Origin: Collinsella sp. TF06-26
GTDB lineage: Bacteria; Actinomycetota; Coriobacteriia; Coriobacteriales; Coriobacteriaceae
Direction: 5' to 3'
Assembly (NCBI RefSeq): GCF_002232035.1
Contig: NZ_NKXR01000009.1
Span: 267 to 64,266, forward strand
Length of the DNA stretch: 64,000 nt
The notes beneath the pieces are model-generated. The model was not told the origin of the DNA and did not search any database. It worked only from the letters and a program-made list of their open reading frames with translations. A program made the position numbers and the translations under genes. Positions 1 through 10,208 of this stretch are shown here, piece after piece (within the stretch, counting starts at the first letter, position 1; the number at the start of each line of letters is the position of its first letter).

Positions 1-174
1 GCTGATCCGGTCCGACCGGGCCGCGCGGCAAGGAGATATATTGCCAGACCGGAAGGGCGCCGGGGGCGGGAATCTGGGCGTACACATTTCCTGCACATTT
101 TGGGATCCGGCTAACGTTTGCCAGCCGTTACCTACCGCTCGCCGAGCATCTCTTTATATAAGGCAGCCTCATGG
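1..174. other. Window edge, no gene assigned
   Basis: I see no convincing gene here. A possible AAGGAG followed by TTG at about 43 opens a 45-codon plus-strand frame that runs to about 177, but its composition is not protein-like and I do not call it. Any gene to the left lies outside the window. Confidence 0.4.
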
Positions 175-1575
175 TTAAAGCGGATACGTCCCCCTAGCTA
201 AAGCACAGCCAGCATCGAGCAACTCATCACGTTCTTCCACCGAGAACCCCTCGGCGTAGACGCGCACCACTGGTTCGGTCCCGCTAGGACGGACCAGCAA
301 CCACGTGTCATCCTCGAATGCCAAACGCAAGCCATCCATATGACTAACGTTTTGCGGCACCTTGCCACAAATCGACTTGGGGTTTACGCCCGGCAGCAGG
401 GTTCGCAACGTTTCGGCATCTTCGGCCTCAAGGCGCAAATCGCGTCGACCGTAACTCGTCTTACCAAAACTGTCCTCGAGTTGGTCGACCAGAACGCCCA
501 AAGGCGCGTCCGTCTTTGCCATAAGCTCGCACAGAATCAGACAGGCGAGGATTCCATCGCGCTCGGGCATATGCGCGGCGATGCCGATACCACCGGCTTC
601 TTCGCCGCCCATGAGGACGCCGCCCTTCTTCATCTCCGCCGCTATATATTTGAAACCGACTGGTTTGACGGTCACGCGGCAGCCAAGCGCCTCGGCAATG
701 CGACGCACGAGCGTCGAGCATGAAAGATTGACAACGACGCGCCCCTCCAAATTACGAAATTGAACCAAGTCGCCCAAAACGAGCGCCATGATCTGATGCG
801 GATGTATATATCTGCCGCGCTCGTCAACCGCGCCGATACGGTCGGCGTCGCCGTCGGTCACCAGGCCAGCGCAAGCTCCGTCCTCGATAACCGTGCGCTC
901 GCAAGCGTCCACCCACGGCTCAACGGGGTCGGGGCAGATATCTTCTTGGTCAGGTGCCTGCCCGGCATGAATCTCGTGCACCTCAACGCCAAGCTCGCGC
1001 AGCAAGTCGGCTAGATAGCCCTGGGCTGCGCCGCCCATGGGATCAACAACCACGCGCAGGTGCGCGGCACGGATGGCTTCGGCATCAACAAACGATGCCA
1101 CCGCCTGCATATAGTCAGGAATGATATCCGCGGTGCGATATTGCCCCTCGATCCCCATTGGCTCGGGAGCCATGGTCTCTTCGAGCTCTTCGATGACATC
1201 CTGGTTGGCGGTCGAGCCGTCACCCATGCGAATCTTGAGGCACAGATAACCCTGCGGATGATGGGACCCCGTCACCATGAGCGCGCCGCACGCCTCACCG
1301 TCATAAGCCGCCGCCCACGTAAGGGCAGGGGTCGGAACAGGTCGCGAAGCGAGCACGGCGTCTAGCCCGTGCGCTGCTAGCACACCCGCCGCAAGCTCAG
1401 CGAACTCGCGCGCCAGGGGCCGAGTGTCGAACCCTATATATACCGTTTTGCCCGGATTGGTCTTTTGCCACAACTCGCCGACGGCATCGGCGATACGGGC
1501 AACGTTATCGGCAGTGAAGTCCTCATCGACGCGAGCGCGCCAACCGTCAGTTCCAAAATGAATTATCGTGCACAC
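175..1575 (-). CDS. Phosphoglucomutase/phosphomannomutase family protein
   Basis: This is an alpha-D-phosphohexomutase, which moves phosphate between C1 and C6 of a hexose phosphate through a phosphoserine and feeds wall and polysaccharide precursors. It shows the N-terminal FGTDGWR, a catalytic serine loop TGSHHP (the family usually has TxSHNP), the metal-binding DGDADR, the sugar-binding GGEEAGG and the C-terminal phosphate-binding RPSGTEP. At 466 residues it has the usual family length. I chose GTG at 1575 because GAGGTG lies 7 nt upstream and the conserved FGTDGWR follows at once; the frame is open further upstream to 1659 without a better start. Whether glucose or mannose is preferred cannot be read from the sequence. 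The gene contains several TATATA hexamers, mostly Tyr-Ile encoded as TAT ATA, which is unusual for this G+C-rich DNA. Confidence 0.88.
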   Translation of the reverse strand: MCTIIHFGTDGWRARVDEDFTADNVARIADAVGELWQKTNPGKTVYIGFDTRPLAREFAELAAGVLAAHGLDAVLASRPVPTPALTWAAAYDGEACGALMVTGSHHPQGYLCLKIRMGDGSTANQDVIEELEETMAPEPMGIEGQYRTADIIPDYMQAVASFVDAEAIRAAHLRVVVDPMGGAAQGYLADLLRELGVEVHEIHAGQAPDQEDICPDPVEPWVDACERTVIEDGACAGLVTDGDADRIGAVDERGRYIHPHQIMALVLGDLVQFRNLEGRVVVNLSCSTLVRRIAEALGCRVTVKPVGFKYIAAEMKKGGVLMGGEEAGGIGIAAHMPERDGILACLILCELMAKTDAPLGVLVDQLEDSFGKTSYGRRDLRLEAEDAETLRTLLPGVNPKSICGKVPQNVSHMDGLRLAFEDDTWLLVRPSGTEPVVRVYAEGFSVEERDELLDAGCALARGTYPL

Positions 1576-1697
1576 GCGCAGACACCTCACAGTGTTTGGA
1601 TCATGGTACGCATGAGGTATACCCGCGATACACACTCGGCAACCTGCCGGCACCAGCATTCACCATTTGGGCAAATGCTGCCGAGGACATGCAAGCA

Positions 1698-1727
1698 ATA
1701 AAAAACCGCCCCGTATGGAGCGGTTTT
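1698..1727 (-). terminator. Rho-independent terminator after the homocysteine methyltransferase gene
   Basis: On the minus strand an 11-bp stem (arms 1702-1712 and 1717-1727, including G-U pairing) is followed by a run of T. It lies just past the stop of the gene ending at 1733 and separates it from the mutase gene. Confidence 0.75.
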
Positions 1728-1732
1728 GCCCT

Positions 1733-2626
1733 TTATATATCGAGCGCCTCGGCCATCGCTGCCGTAGTGATTGCCGTGGTTCCACAGCAACTGCCCACCA
1801 TTGCGGCACCGGCATGTCTCCATTCGATGCATGCGCGCGCGAAAGCCTCGGGGTTCTCGTGCCATACGGGGCCATCCTGAGTCTGGACCGGATCGCCCAC
1901 GTTGGGACGCACCGTGACGGGAGTAGTCGCCGATGCAACCATCCTGGGCACTGCCGCGTTCGCAGCCGCAAGCGAACAACAATTAACACCAACCGAGTTT
2001 GCGCCGTGTTTTTCGGCGTACAAAACGGCTGCCTCGATGTTGAGGCCATCGCCCAACAGGTCGCCTTTATCGTCAACGACAAAACTCACCAGGACAGGCA
2101 TGCCGTCGGCGGCATCTCGGGCGCCGGCAAGCATGGGCTGCAAATTACGGATAGACGTCACCGTCTCGATCAGCAGACCGTCAACACCGGCATTGAGCAA
2201 GGCGTGCGCCTGTTCGCGCGCAATGCCTCGGATTTCACGATACTCGGCAGAGTCTTCGGCAAACCACTCAATACCGATCGGGCCCATCGAGCCCAGCAGC
2301 AGCTGAGGGTGCGCCTGGCGGGCATCGTCAACGGCCCCTCGATTGACCTCCGCCACGGACGGCGCAATCTGATCGTGCTTGAGGGCATAGCTTGATGCCT
2401 GAAAGGTGTTGGTAATGAGCACCTGCGCGCCGGCGGCGACATACAAGCGATGAATACGAGAAACGGTCTGCGGCTCTGCCAGATTCCAAAACGCCGGTGG
2501 AATATCGGCGGCGTCGTACTCACTCAACAGAACACTGCCCATGGGGCCCTGCGCCAACAAGGTCTCGCTCGACAAGCGGCGCGTAAGTTCCTCGGCACCA
2601 AAGCGATTGTAATAACTCGTATCCAT
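1733..2626 (-). CDS. Homocysteine S-methyltransferase family protein
   Basis: The product transfers a methyl group to homocysteine to make methionine; S-methylmethionine (MmuM) and betaine-type donors are both possible. The 297-residue protein is a single TIM-barrel domain of the Pfam S-methyl_trans type. It has the QGPMGSVLL opening, the ITNTFQAS segment, and the zinc-ligand cysteines in VNCCS and the C-terminal GSCCGTT. The cobalamin and folate domains of MetH are absent, so it is not a full methionine synthase. It is 10 bp downstream of the DtxR-type regulator on the same strand and may be cotranscribed. The ribosome-binding site ahead of ATG 2626 is weak (GCGGG then TATAT). Confidence 0.85.
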   Translation of the reverse strand: MDTSYYNRFGAEELTRRLSSETLLAQGPMGSVLLSEYDAADIPPAFWNLAEPQTVSRIHRLYVAAGAQVLITNTFQASSYALKHDQIAPSVAEVNRGAVDDARQAHPQLLLGSMGPIGIEWFAEDSAEYREIRGIAREQAHALLNAGVDGLLIETVTSIRNLQPMLAGARDAADGMPVLVSFVVDDKGDLLGDGLNIEAAVLYAEKHGANSVGVNCCSLAAANAAVPRMVASATTPVTVRPNVGDPVQTQDGPVWHENPEAFARACIEWRHAGAAMVGSCCGTTAITTAAMAEALDI

Positions 2627-2636
2627 ATATATCCCG

Positions 2637-3059
2637 CTATTCCTCGACGCTGATTCCCTGCTTTTCGAGATAGGCGAGCCAGCGGTTCATCGTGTCCTCG
2701 GATAGCGCATGCTCCATCATGCAGGCCTCGGAATCGGCTCGCTCAAATTCGACACCGAGCTCCTGAACCAAAAACGTGCGGACGAGGCGATGACGGTACC
2801 AGATAGCCGTGCCAACCTCGCGGCCGCGATCGGTCAGGACTACCTTGCCGTAGTGCGATTGCTCGACAAGCTCGGATGCCTTGAGCGCCGAAACCGCTTT
2901 ATTGACCGATGCCTTGGAGACGCCAAGGCGCTGCGCGATGTCGACCGATCGCACGCCGTTGGTTTCCCCCTCTTCGCTTTCAATGCGAACCATGCACTCC
3001 AAGTAGTCTTCGTTCGCCACCGTCAGATGTAGTTCGCGCGAGCTATTTGTCGTATCCAT
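2637..3059 (-). CDS. DtxR-family metal-dependent transcriptional repressor
   Basis: This is a metal-activated DNA-binding repressor. An N-terminal winged helix (GVRSVDIAQRLGVSKASVNK, about residues 33-52) precedes a dimerisation domain. The segment EACMMEH matches, from memory, the DtxR primary-site pattern with Cys, Glu and His ligands rather than the MntR pattern, and the conserved histidine of YRHRLV is present, so an iron-type response is more likely than manganese. At 140 residues it lacks the C-terminal SH3-like domain of long DtxR proteins. ATG 3059 follows AGAAGGGA; an in-frame ATG at 3080 has no good site. It is divergent from pepT across a perfect palindrome at 3113-3132. Confidence 0.85.
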   Translation of the reverse strand: MDTTNSSRELHLTVANEDYLECMVRIESEEGETNGVRSVDIAQRLGVSKASVNKAVSALKASELVEQSHYGKVVLTDRGREVGTAIWYRHRLVRTFLVQELGVEFERADSEACMMEHALSEDTMNRWLAYLEKQGISVEE

Positions 3060-3112
3060 GATCTTCCGTCCCTTCTGCATTCAATGGCTGATTCTACCCC
3101 ATCCAAGCGTCG

Positions 3113-3132
3113 CGGTATGCCGTGGCATACCG
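3113..3132. promoter_or_regulatory. Perfect palindrome between dtxR-type gene and pepT
   Basis: Arms CGGTATGCC and GGCATACCG are separated by GT. The site lies in the divergent promoter region, 53 bp from the regulator start and 48 bp from the pepT start, a natural place for an operator of the adjacent repressor. The sequence does not resemble the classical DtxR box from memory, so the binding protein is inferred from position only. Confidence 0.45.
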
Positions 3133-3179
3133 TGCTAGAGTTCTTGTTGCACACGACGACCAAGATTGGAGCGGTCTTT

Positions 3180-4427
3180 ATGGAAAACACCACCACGAAC
3201 CCCGATGTCCTCGAGCGCTTTTTGCGCTACGTCCAGATCAACACGCAGTCCGAGGATGCAAACTGCGACCAGGTACCCTCGAGCGTCGTTCAGTTTGACC
3301 TTGCCAACGTGCTGGCTGAAGAGCTGCGCGAGCTTGGTGCGGAAGATGCCCACGTGACCGAGCATGCCTATGTCTGCGCGCATATCCCCGCAAGTGCGGG
3401 CGCTGAGGACAAGCCCGCCCTTGGCCTGATCGCCCATCTCGACACCACCGAAGTTGCACCGGGCGCCGGCGTGAAGCCGCACATCGTACACTACGAAGGC
3501 GGCGACCTGGTCTGCGGCACGGTTGACGGTAAGCCCGTTGCCATGAGTACCGCCAAGCTTCCCGCCCTGAACGACCTCGCGGGTGAGGACCTGGTCTGCA
3601 GCGATGGCACCACGCTGCTGGGCGCGGACGACAAGGCAGGCGTCGCCGAGATCATGTCGCTTGTCGCGCGTATCGCTCAGGACCCCTCTCTGCCCCATCC
3701 CGCACTCGGCATTTGCTTCTGCCCTGACGAGGAGATCGGTCACGGAGCCGAGCTGTTGGATATCGATACCTTTGGCTGCAAGTACGCCTACACGGTCGAC
3801 GGCGGCCCCATCGGCGAGCTGGAGTGGGAGTGCTTTAACGCCGCCGAGGCGACCATCCGCTTTGAGGGCCAGTCCATCCACCCGGGCGACGCCAAGGGCC
3901 GTATGGTCAACGCAGGCAATCTGTTCTGCGACTTCAACGCGTTGCTCCCCTACGTGCAGCGCCCGGAGTATACGGAAGGCTACGAGGGCTTTTATCACCT
4001 TGAGGGTGTATCTGCGACCGTCGATCACGCCACGGCGCGCTATATCGTCCGTGATCACGATGCCGCCAAGTTCCAGCAGAAACTCGACCTTATTGATGCC
4101 GCCGCCTCGATGCTCAACCAGCGTCTGGGTGAGGAGCGCGTGACGGTCGAGATTAAGCAGCAGTATCGAAATATGGCCGAGATCGTTCGTGACTATCCCG
4201 AGCTTATTGATGTTGCCAAGGAAGCCTACCTTGCCTGCGGCGTTGAGCCCCAAGTGCTGCCGATTCGTGGCGGCACCGACGGCGCTCAGCTGTCGTTCCG
4301 CGGTCTGCCCTGCCCCAACCTTTCCACCGGCGGCTATTGCTACCACGGCGTCAACGAGTTCGTCCCGGTCAGTTCGCTCGTCAAGATGACCGACGTGCTC
4401 CAGGAGCTCGTCGCCCGCTTTGCATAA
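3180..4427 (+). CDS. pepT: Peptidase T (tripeptide aminopeptidase)
   Basis: A cytosolic M20B metallopeptidase that removes the N-terminal residue of tripeptides. The metal and catalytic residues are visible: HLDTTEVAPG, LGADDKAG, the general-base pair in CPDEEIGHG, TVDGGPIGELEWE and the C-terminal STGGYCYHGVNEFVP histidine. The 415-residue length is that of the family. I chose ATG 3180 because GGAG lies 8 nt upstream and homology begins there; the frame is open up to 3084 but the extension is not protein-like. A strong terminator follows at 4453. Confidence 0.93.
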   Translation: MENTTTNPDVLERFLRYVQINTQSEDANCDQVPSSVVQFDLANVLAEELRELGAEDAHVTEHAYVCAHIPASAGAEDKPALGLIAHLDTTEVAPGAGVKPHIVHYEGGDLVCGTVDGKPVAMSTAKLPALNDLAGEDLVCSDGTTLLGADDKAGVAEIMSLVARIAQDPSLPHPALGICFCPDEEIGHGAELLDIDTFGCKYAYTVDGGPIGELEWECFNAAEATIRFEGQSIHPGDAKGRMVNAGNLFCDFNALLPYVQRPEYTEGYEGFYHLEGVSATVDHATARYIVRDHDAAKFQQKLDLIDAAASMLNQRLGEERVTVEIKQQYRNMAEIVRDYPELIDVAKEAYLACGVEPQVLPIRGGTDGAQLSFRGLPCPNLSTGGYCYHGVNEFVPVSSLVKMTDVLQELVARFA

Positions 4428-4452
4428 GCCTGGCCGCTCAAGCCTAAAAGAC

Positions 4453-4492
4453 AAACCGCCCCGTCCTCTACAGAGGACGGGGCGGTTTTTGT
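4453..4492 (+). terminator. Rho-independent terminator of pepT
   Basis: A 17-bp perfect stem (arms 4453-4469 and 4472-4488) with a G+C-rich core is followed by TTTTTGT. It starts 25 bp after the pepT stop codon. Confidence 0.92.
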
Positions 4493-4570
4493 ACAGGGAG
4501 TGTCCCTAACTGCCGGCAGAAAAGGAACGTCCCCAAGTGCCGCAAAATGACGAGATCCACTCTCGCTTTG

Positions 4571-4643
4571 TGGGTAGTCATTGGGGACGTTCTTGTTTGA
4601 CTAGTCGTTTAAGAACGTCCCCAATGACTACCCAACGACTAGT
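4571..4643. repeat. Long inverted repeat with alternative hairpins
   Basis: A perfect 24-bp inverted repeat has arms at 4571-4594 and 4611-4634 around a 16-nt loop. A second repeat, ACTAGTCGTT (4600-4609) with AACGACTAGT (4634-4643), overlaps it and would form a mutually exclusive hairpin. Part of the right arm recurs with a few changes at 26163-26194 after the epimerase gene, so this is a dispersed repeat family. Confidence 0.8.
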
Positions 4644-4655
4644 CCGGACCGAGGC

Positions 4656-4823
4656 AACGCCGATGTTTTGGCAACGACAGCGAAAACCCGCCAGAGCGAG
4701 CAAGGTGCCTTGAAACGAGGCGGCATTGATCTTTTGATCATGCCGCCGAAGTTGAAAGGCAGATTGCCGCTCTGGCGGGTTTGCAGCGTCAACTGGTTAC
4801 GCGGGCTGGTAAGCCCGCGTAAC
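4656..4823 (-). ncRNA. 168-bp structured repeat, copy 1 (candidate structured RNA)
   Basis: Read on the minus strand, this starts one base after the LCP gene stop codon. P1 is a hairpin (4796-4823). The fixed octamer GACGCTGC follows (4783-4790). P2 is a 12-bp helix (4768-4779 with 4687-4698). An internal loop carries AATCTG and ACCTTG. P3 pairs TGCCTT with AAGGCA (4756-4761 with 4706-4711), P4 is a hairpin (4719-4747), and a conserved tail contains TTGCC. Copies 2 and 3 have the same length and keep P2, P3 and P4 paired with different bases. P2 here is followed by TTTT, so termination is possible in this copy, but the other copies lack that run. The transcribed strand is inferred from the position behind minus-strand genes. 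Confidence 0.7.
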
Positions 4824-4824
4824 C

Positions 4825-6060
4825 CTAATAATTGGCTTCGTAGCCGTTGCCGTCGCCGGTGGGCTCTTCGTAGTAGTCCGAATCGCTCGAATCGCTTGAG
4901 TCATCGGAATCGTCAGAGCTGACCGATGAGGTTGCGGTACCGTTTGCGTAATCGTCAGACGTGTTGTTGTTCAGGTCGCCGATCGTAGAGCTGGAACCGT
5001 CGGAAAGACCCATGGTGTTGGGACCCTTGGGATCCTTGCCAGCATCGACGCGCTCCATCATTTCCTTGAGCTCGTCCTCGTAGACAAAGACGTAGCTCAC
5101 ACCGTCGATCATGGTGCTGTCGTCGGCGTACGAGGGCAGGTTGGCCGAGTAGATACCGTCGACATCCATACCGCGCATGGCGTTGACCGTAGCCACGATA
5201 TCCTGAACGCTCATATCGGTTACGAGCATATCGGACAGCGAATTAACCAGGCCAAAGATCTTCGTGGCATCGAAGTTATTGAGAATCTGGTTGGCAAGGG
5301 CGCCAAGCACCTGACGCTGGTGGCGCATGCGCGTGTAATCGCCGTCGGCATAGGTGTAGCGGCAGCGGGCATAGGTAAGGGCGGTGGCACCGTCCATATG
5401 CTGCTGGCCAGCGGTAATCTTAATATCCAGGTGCTCGGGGTCGTCAACATCATCGGTTGCGTTAATGTCGATACCGCCAACCGAATCAATCAGCGCCTGC
5501 ATACCGTCGAAGCTGACCTCGGCATAGTGGGAAATCTGAACACCGCACAGCTCGTTGACCGCCTCGACCATGGCCTCGGCGCCGCCAACGGTATGGCAGG
5601 CGTTGATCTTCATGGTCTCGCCCTTGTACTCGACCTTGGTGTCGCGCGGAACGGAAATGAGCGTCGCCTGCTTTTGCGTGGGGTCGATGCGTGCCAGGAT
5701 AATCGAGTCGGCACGATACGTATCCTCGCCCGGACGGCCGTCGGTACCAAGAAGCAGCACGTAGAACGGATCCTTTGCCTCATCGGTGTCAACCAGAACC
5801 CGACGCAGATTGTCGGTAATGACATTAGAATCGCCGAGCTTGCCCATAATGGTGGCAAACCACAGGCCGGCAGCGGTAGTGGCACTCAACAGCACGCCAA
5901 GCACGACAATGAGCGCGACGTGACGAATCGTGTGGCTACGACGACGTTGGCGAGCGCGCTCGGAATAGCGAGCCACGTTATCGCGACTGTAGATCTTGGC
6001 CTGCGCACCAGTTGAGGGTCTTCGGGTGGTGGTATCTGCGAGGGGCTTTTTATTAAACAT
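4825..6060 (-). CDS. LytR-CpsA-Psr (LCP) family wall-polymer ligase
   Basis: A membrane-anchored enzyme of the family that attaches lipid-linked glycopolymers to peptidoglycan. A basic cytoplasmic N-terminus of about 45 residues is followed by one membrane helix (RHVALIVVLGVLL onwards), then the LCP domain. That domain has DPFYVLLLGTDGR, YRADSIILARIDP, LISVPRDTKV and ALTYARCRY, which includes the conserved arginines and aspartates that bind the pyrophosphate lipid. The C-terminal 50 residues form a low-complexity Ser/Asp tail (SSDDSDDSSDSSDSDYYEE). ATG 6060 is chosen; an in-frame TTG at 6066 is possible. It lies 12 bp after murA and is probably cotranscribed with it. Confidence 0.88.
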   Translation of the reverse strand: MFNKKPLADTTTRRPSTGAQAKIYSRDNVARYSERARQRRRSHTIRHVALIVVLGVLLSATTAAGLWFATIMGKLGDSNVITDNLRRVLVDTDEAKDPFYVLLLGTDGRPGEDTYRADSIILARIDPTQKQATLISVPRDTKVEYKGETMKINACHTVGGAEAMVEAVNELCGVQISHYAEVSFDGMQALIDSVGGIDINATDDVDDPEHLDIKITAGQQHMDGATALTYARCRYTYADGDYTRMRHQRQVLGALANQILNNFDATKIFGLVNSLSDMLVTDMSVQDIVATVNAMRGMDVDGIYSANLPSYADDSTMIDGVSYVFVYEDELKEMMERVDAGKDPKGPNTMGLSDGSSSTIGDLNNNTSDDYANGTATSSVSSDDSDDSSDSSDSDYYEEPTGDGNGYEANY

Positions 6061-6072
6061 AGGCAACCTGTA

Positions 6073-7356
6073 TTAGTAGATGACGGGATCGGGGACGGTA
6101 GCATGCTCGACATGCGCGCCGAGCGCCTGCAGCTTTTCGACAAACTGCTCGTAGCCGCGCTTGATGTGATGGATAGCCGAAACCTCGGTCGTCCCGTCGG
6201 CGATCAAGCCCGCTACGACGAGGGCCGCTCCGCCGCGCAGATCGGGCGAGGTAACCTGTGCACCCGAGAAGCCCTTGACGCCATGAATCATGGCATGATG
6301 GCTCTCGATACGAATGTCGGCACCCATGCGCACCAGCTCAGAGGCAAACATAAAGCGATTCTCGAAGATGTTCTCGGTAATAACGGAACTGCCGTCGGCA
6401 AGGGCGGAGAGCACCATAATCTGCGCCTGCATGTCGGTCGGGAAACCGGGGAACGGAAGCGTCTGGATGTCGACCGGCTTGATACGCTCGGCACGGTTCA
6501 CATGGACGCCATCCTCGACGCGCTCGCAGTCGATACCCATGAGCTCCATCTTCTTGAGCACCATGCCCAAATGAATGGGGCAAAAGCCCGTGACATCGAC
6601 ACCGCGATCGTCCGCCATCAACGCACCGGCGACGATAAAGGTACCGGCCTCGATGCGGTCGCCCACCACGCGATGGATAACGGGATGGAGCTCTTCCACG
6701 CCTTCGATAGTCACGACGGGCGTACCGGCGCCAACAATCTTGGCGCCCATCTCGTTGAGCATGTTAGCGAGATCGACGATCTCGGGCTCGCGGGCGGCAT
6801 TGTCGATAACCGTGGTGCCCTGTGCGCGCACAGAGGCCATGATGAGATTCTCGGTCGCACCGACGCTGGCGAACTCGAGCGTGACGGTGGTACCGCGCAG
6901 ACCTTGGGGCGCATTAGCGTTGATGTAACCGTGGGCGGTATCGAACTCAACGCCCAGGGCCTCAAGACCAAGAATGTGCATATCGATCTTACGAGCACCC
7001 AGGTTGCAGCCGCCCGGCATGGCAATTTTGGCGCGATGGAAGCGGCCCAGCAGGGGCCCCATGACGGCGGTGGAAGCGCGCATCTTGGCAACGAGCTCGT
7101 AGGGGGCCTCCCATGAATCGACCTGAGAGGTATCAATCTCGAGCGTGTGCTCGTCGAGAACATCGATCGTAGCGCCCATGCCCTTGAGCACCTTGCCCAT
7201 CACGTGGACATCGGAAATATCGGGCACGTTCTGCAGCGTCGTCTTGCCCGGCGCCAGAAGCGTTGCCGCCATGAGTTTGAGCGCGGAGTTCTTGGCGCCC
7301 GAGACGGGCACGGAGCCTCCGATGGCGTGGCCACCCTCAACGCGGATAATATCCAA
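6073..7356 (-). CDS. murA: UDP-N-acetylglucosamine 1-carboxyvinyltransferase
   Basis: The first committed enzyme of peptidoglycan synthesis, which transfers enolpyruvate from PEP to UDP-GlcNAc in the cytosol. The 427-residue protein starts with the typical VPVSGAKNSALKLMAATLL. It keeps the active-site cysteine in MPGGCNLGARKID, the residue alkylated by fosfomycin, so this copy looks fosfomycin-sensitive in principle. The C-terminal domain with FPTDMQAQ and ENIFENRFMF is complete. It sits between the atp operon terminator and the LCP gene, giving a small wall-synthesis operon. Confidence 0.95.
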   Translation of the reverse strand: MDIIRVEGGHAIGGSVPVSGAKNSALKLMAATLLAPGKTTLQNVPDISDVHVMGKVLKGMGATIDVLDEHTLEIDTSQVDSWEAPYELVAKMRASTAVMGPLLGRFHRAKIAMPGGCNLGARKIDMHILGLEALGVEFDTAHGYINANAPQGLRGTTVTLEFASVGATENLIMASVRAQGTTVIDNAAREPEIVDLANMLNEMGAKIVGAGTPVVTIEGVEELHPVIHRVVGDRIEAGTFIVAGALMADDRGVDVTGFCPIHLGMVLKKMELMGIDCERVEDGVHVNRAERIKPVDIQTLPFPGFPTDMQAQIMVLSALADGSSVITENIFENRFMFASELVRMGADIRIESHHAMIHGVKGFSGAQVTSPDLRGGAALVVAGLIADGTTEVSAIHHIKRGYEQFVEKLQALGAHVEHATVPDPVIY

Positions 7357-7369
7357 GGTCTACCCTTTC

Positions 7370-7408
7370 AAAAAGCATGCCCGGGGTGGCTGGGCCATCC
7401 CGGGCATG
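7370..7408 (-). terminator. Terminator of the atp operon
   Basis: On the minus strand an approximately 15-bp G+C-rich hairpin (arms 7376-7390 and 7393-7408) is followed by CTTTTTG. It lies 37 bp past the atpC stop and just ahead of the murA start, so murA must have its own promoter or rely on read-through. Confidence 0.85.
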
Positions 7409-7444
7409 ATGTGTTCGCAAATGGTCGAACGCTAAATCGTTTGA

Positions 7445-7837
7445 CTATTGGGCAAGCTTGAGCTTACACCATGCGATTTCATTATAGAGGTAGGCGCGGC
7501 GTGCATCATCCTCCGACAAATTACCCAGCTTCTCTTCAAAACCTTGAATATCAGCTTTAAGCTTGTCGGCATCGACGGTCGCCAAATCGCAAGCGCGCTC
7601 GGCGAGAACGGTCACGACATCGTCCGCAACCTGGGCATAGCCGCCGGCCACGGCAAACGTGTGGTCGACAGTGCCCATGGCCTTATCGGAAACGCGAACG
7701 TAACCGCGGTCGATCGTGCAGATCTCGCTGGAGTGAGCAGGCAGAACACCAAACTCGCCATCCGTGGACGGAATCGACACAAACGCAGCGTCGCCCTCAT
7801 AGGCGCAGCTCACGGGGCACACGATGCGGATACGCAT
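7445..7837 (-). CDS. atpC: ATP synthase F1 epsilon subunit
   Basis: The epsilon subunit couples the central stalk to the c-ring and inhibits ATP hydrolysis. The 130-residue product has the N-terminal beta-sandwich (VSIPSTDGEFGVLPAHS) and a C-terminal helical hairpin. It is the last gene of the atp operon, 3 bp after atpD, and is followed by a terminator at 7370-7408. Confidence 0.93.
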   Translation of the reverse strand: MRIRIVCPVSCAYEGDAAFVSIPSTDGEFGVLPAHSSEICTIDRGYVRVSDKAMGTVDHTFAVAGGYAQVADDVVTVLAERACDLATVDADKLKADIQGFEEKLGNLSEDDARRAYLYNEIAWCKLKLAQ

Positions 7838-7840
7838 AAC

Positions 7841-10203
<2,363 letters not shown>

Positions 10204-10208
10204 GGGGC

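Noticed and set aside
43-177. A small plus-strand gene starting at TTG 43 after AAGGAG.
   Set aside because: The 45-codon product has no coding-like pattern, and the gene cannot be supported against the minus-strand mutase gene end.
1733-2626. Cobalamin-dependent methionine synthase MetH.
   Set aside because: Only the homocysteine-binding barrel is present (297 residues); pterin, cobalamin and reactivation domains are absent.
4687-4780. Simple rho-independent terminator as the full explanation for the structured element.
   Set aside because: Copies 2 and 3 lack a T-run after the main helix, and the conserved internal-loop and linker sequences are not needed for termination.
4656-4823. Integron attC site for the 168-bp element, given its palindromic form and GTTAC/GTAAC ends.
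   Set aside because: No integrase is present, the flanking genes are housekeeping genes in normal operon context, the core-site pattern is incomplete and copy 3 lacks it. Compensatory changes fit RNA better.
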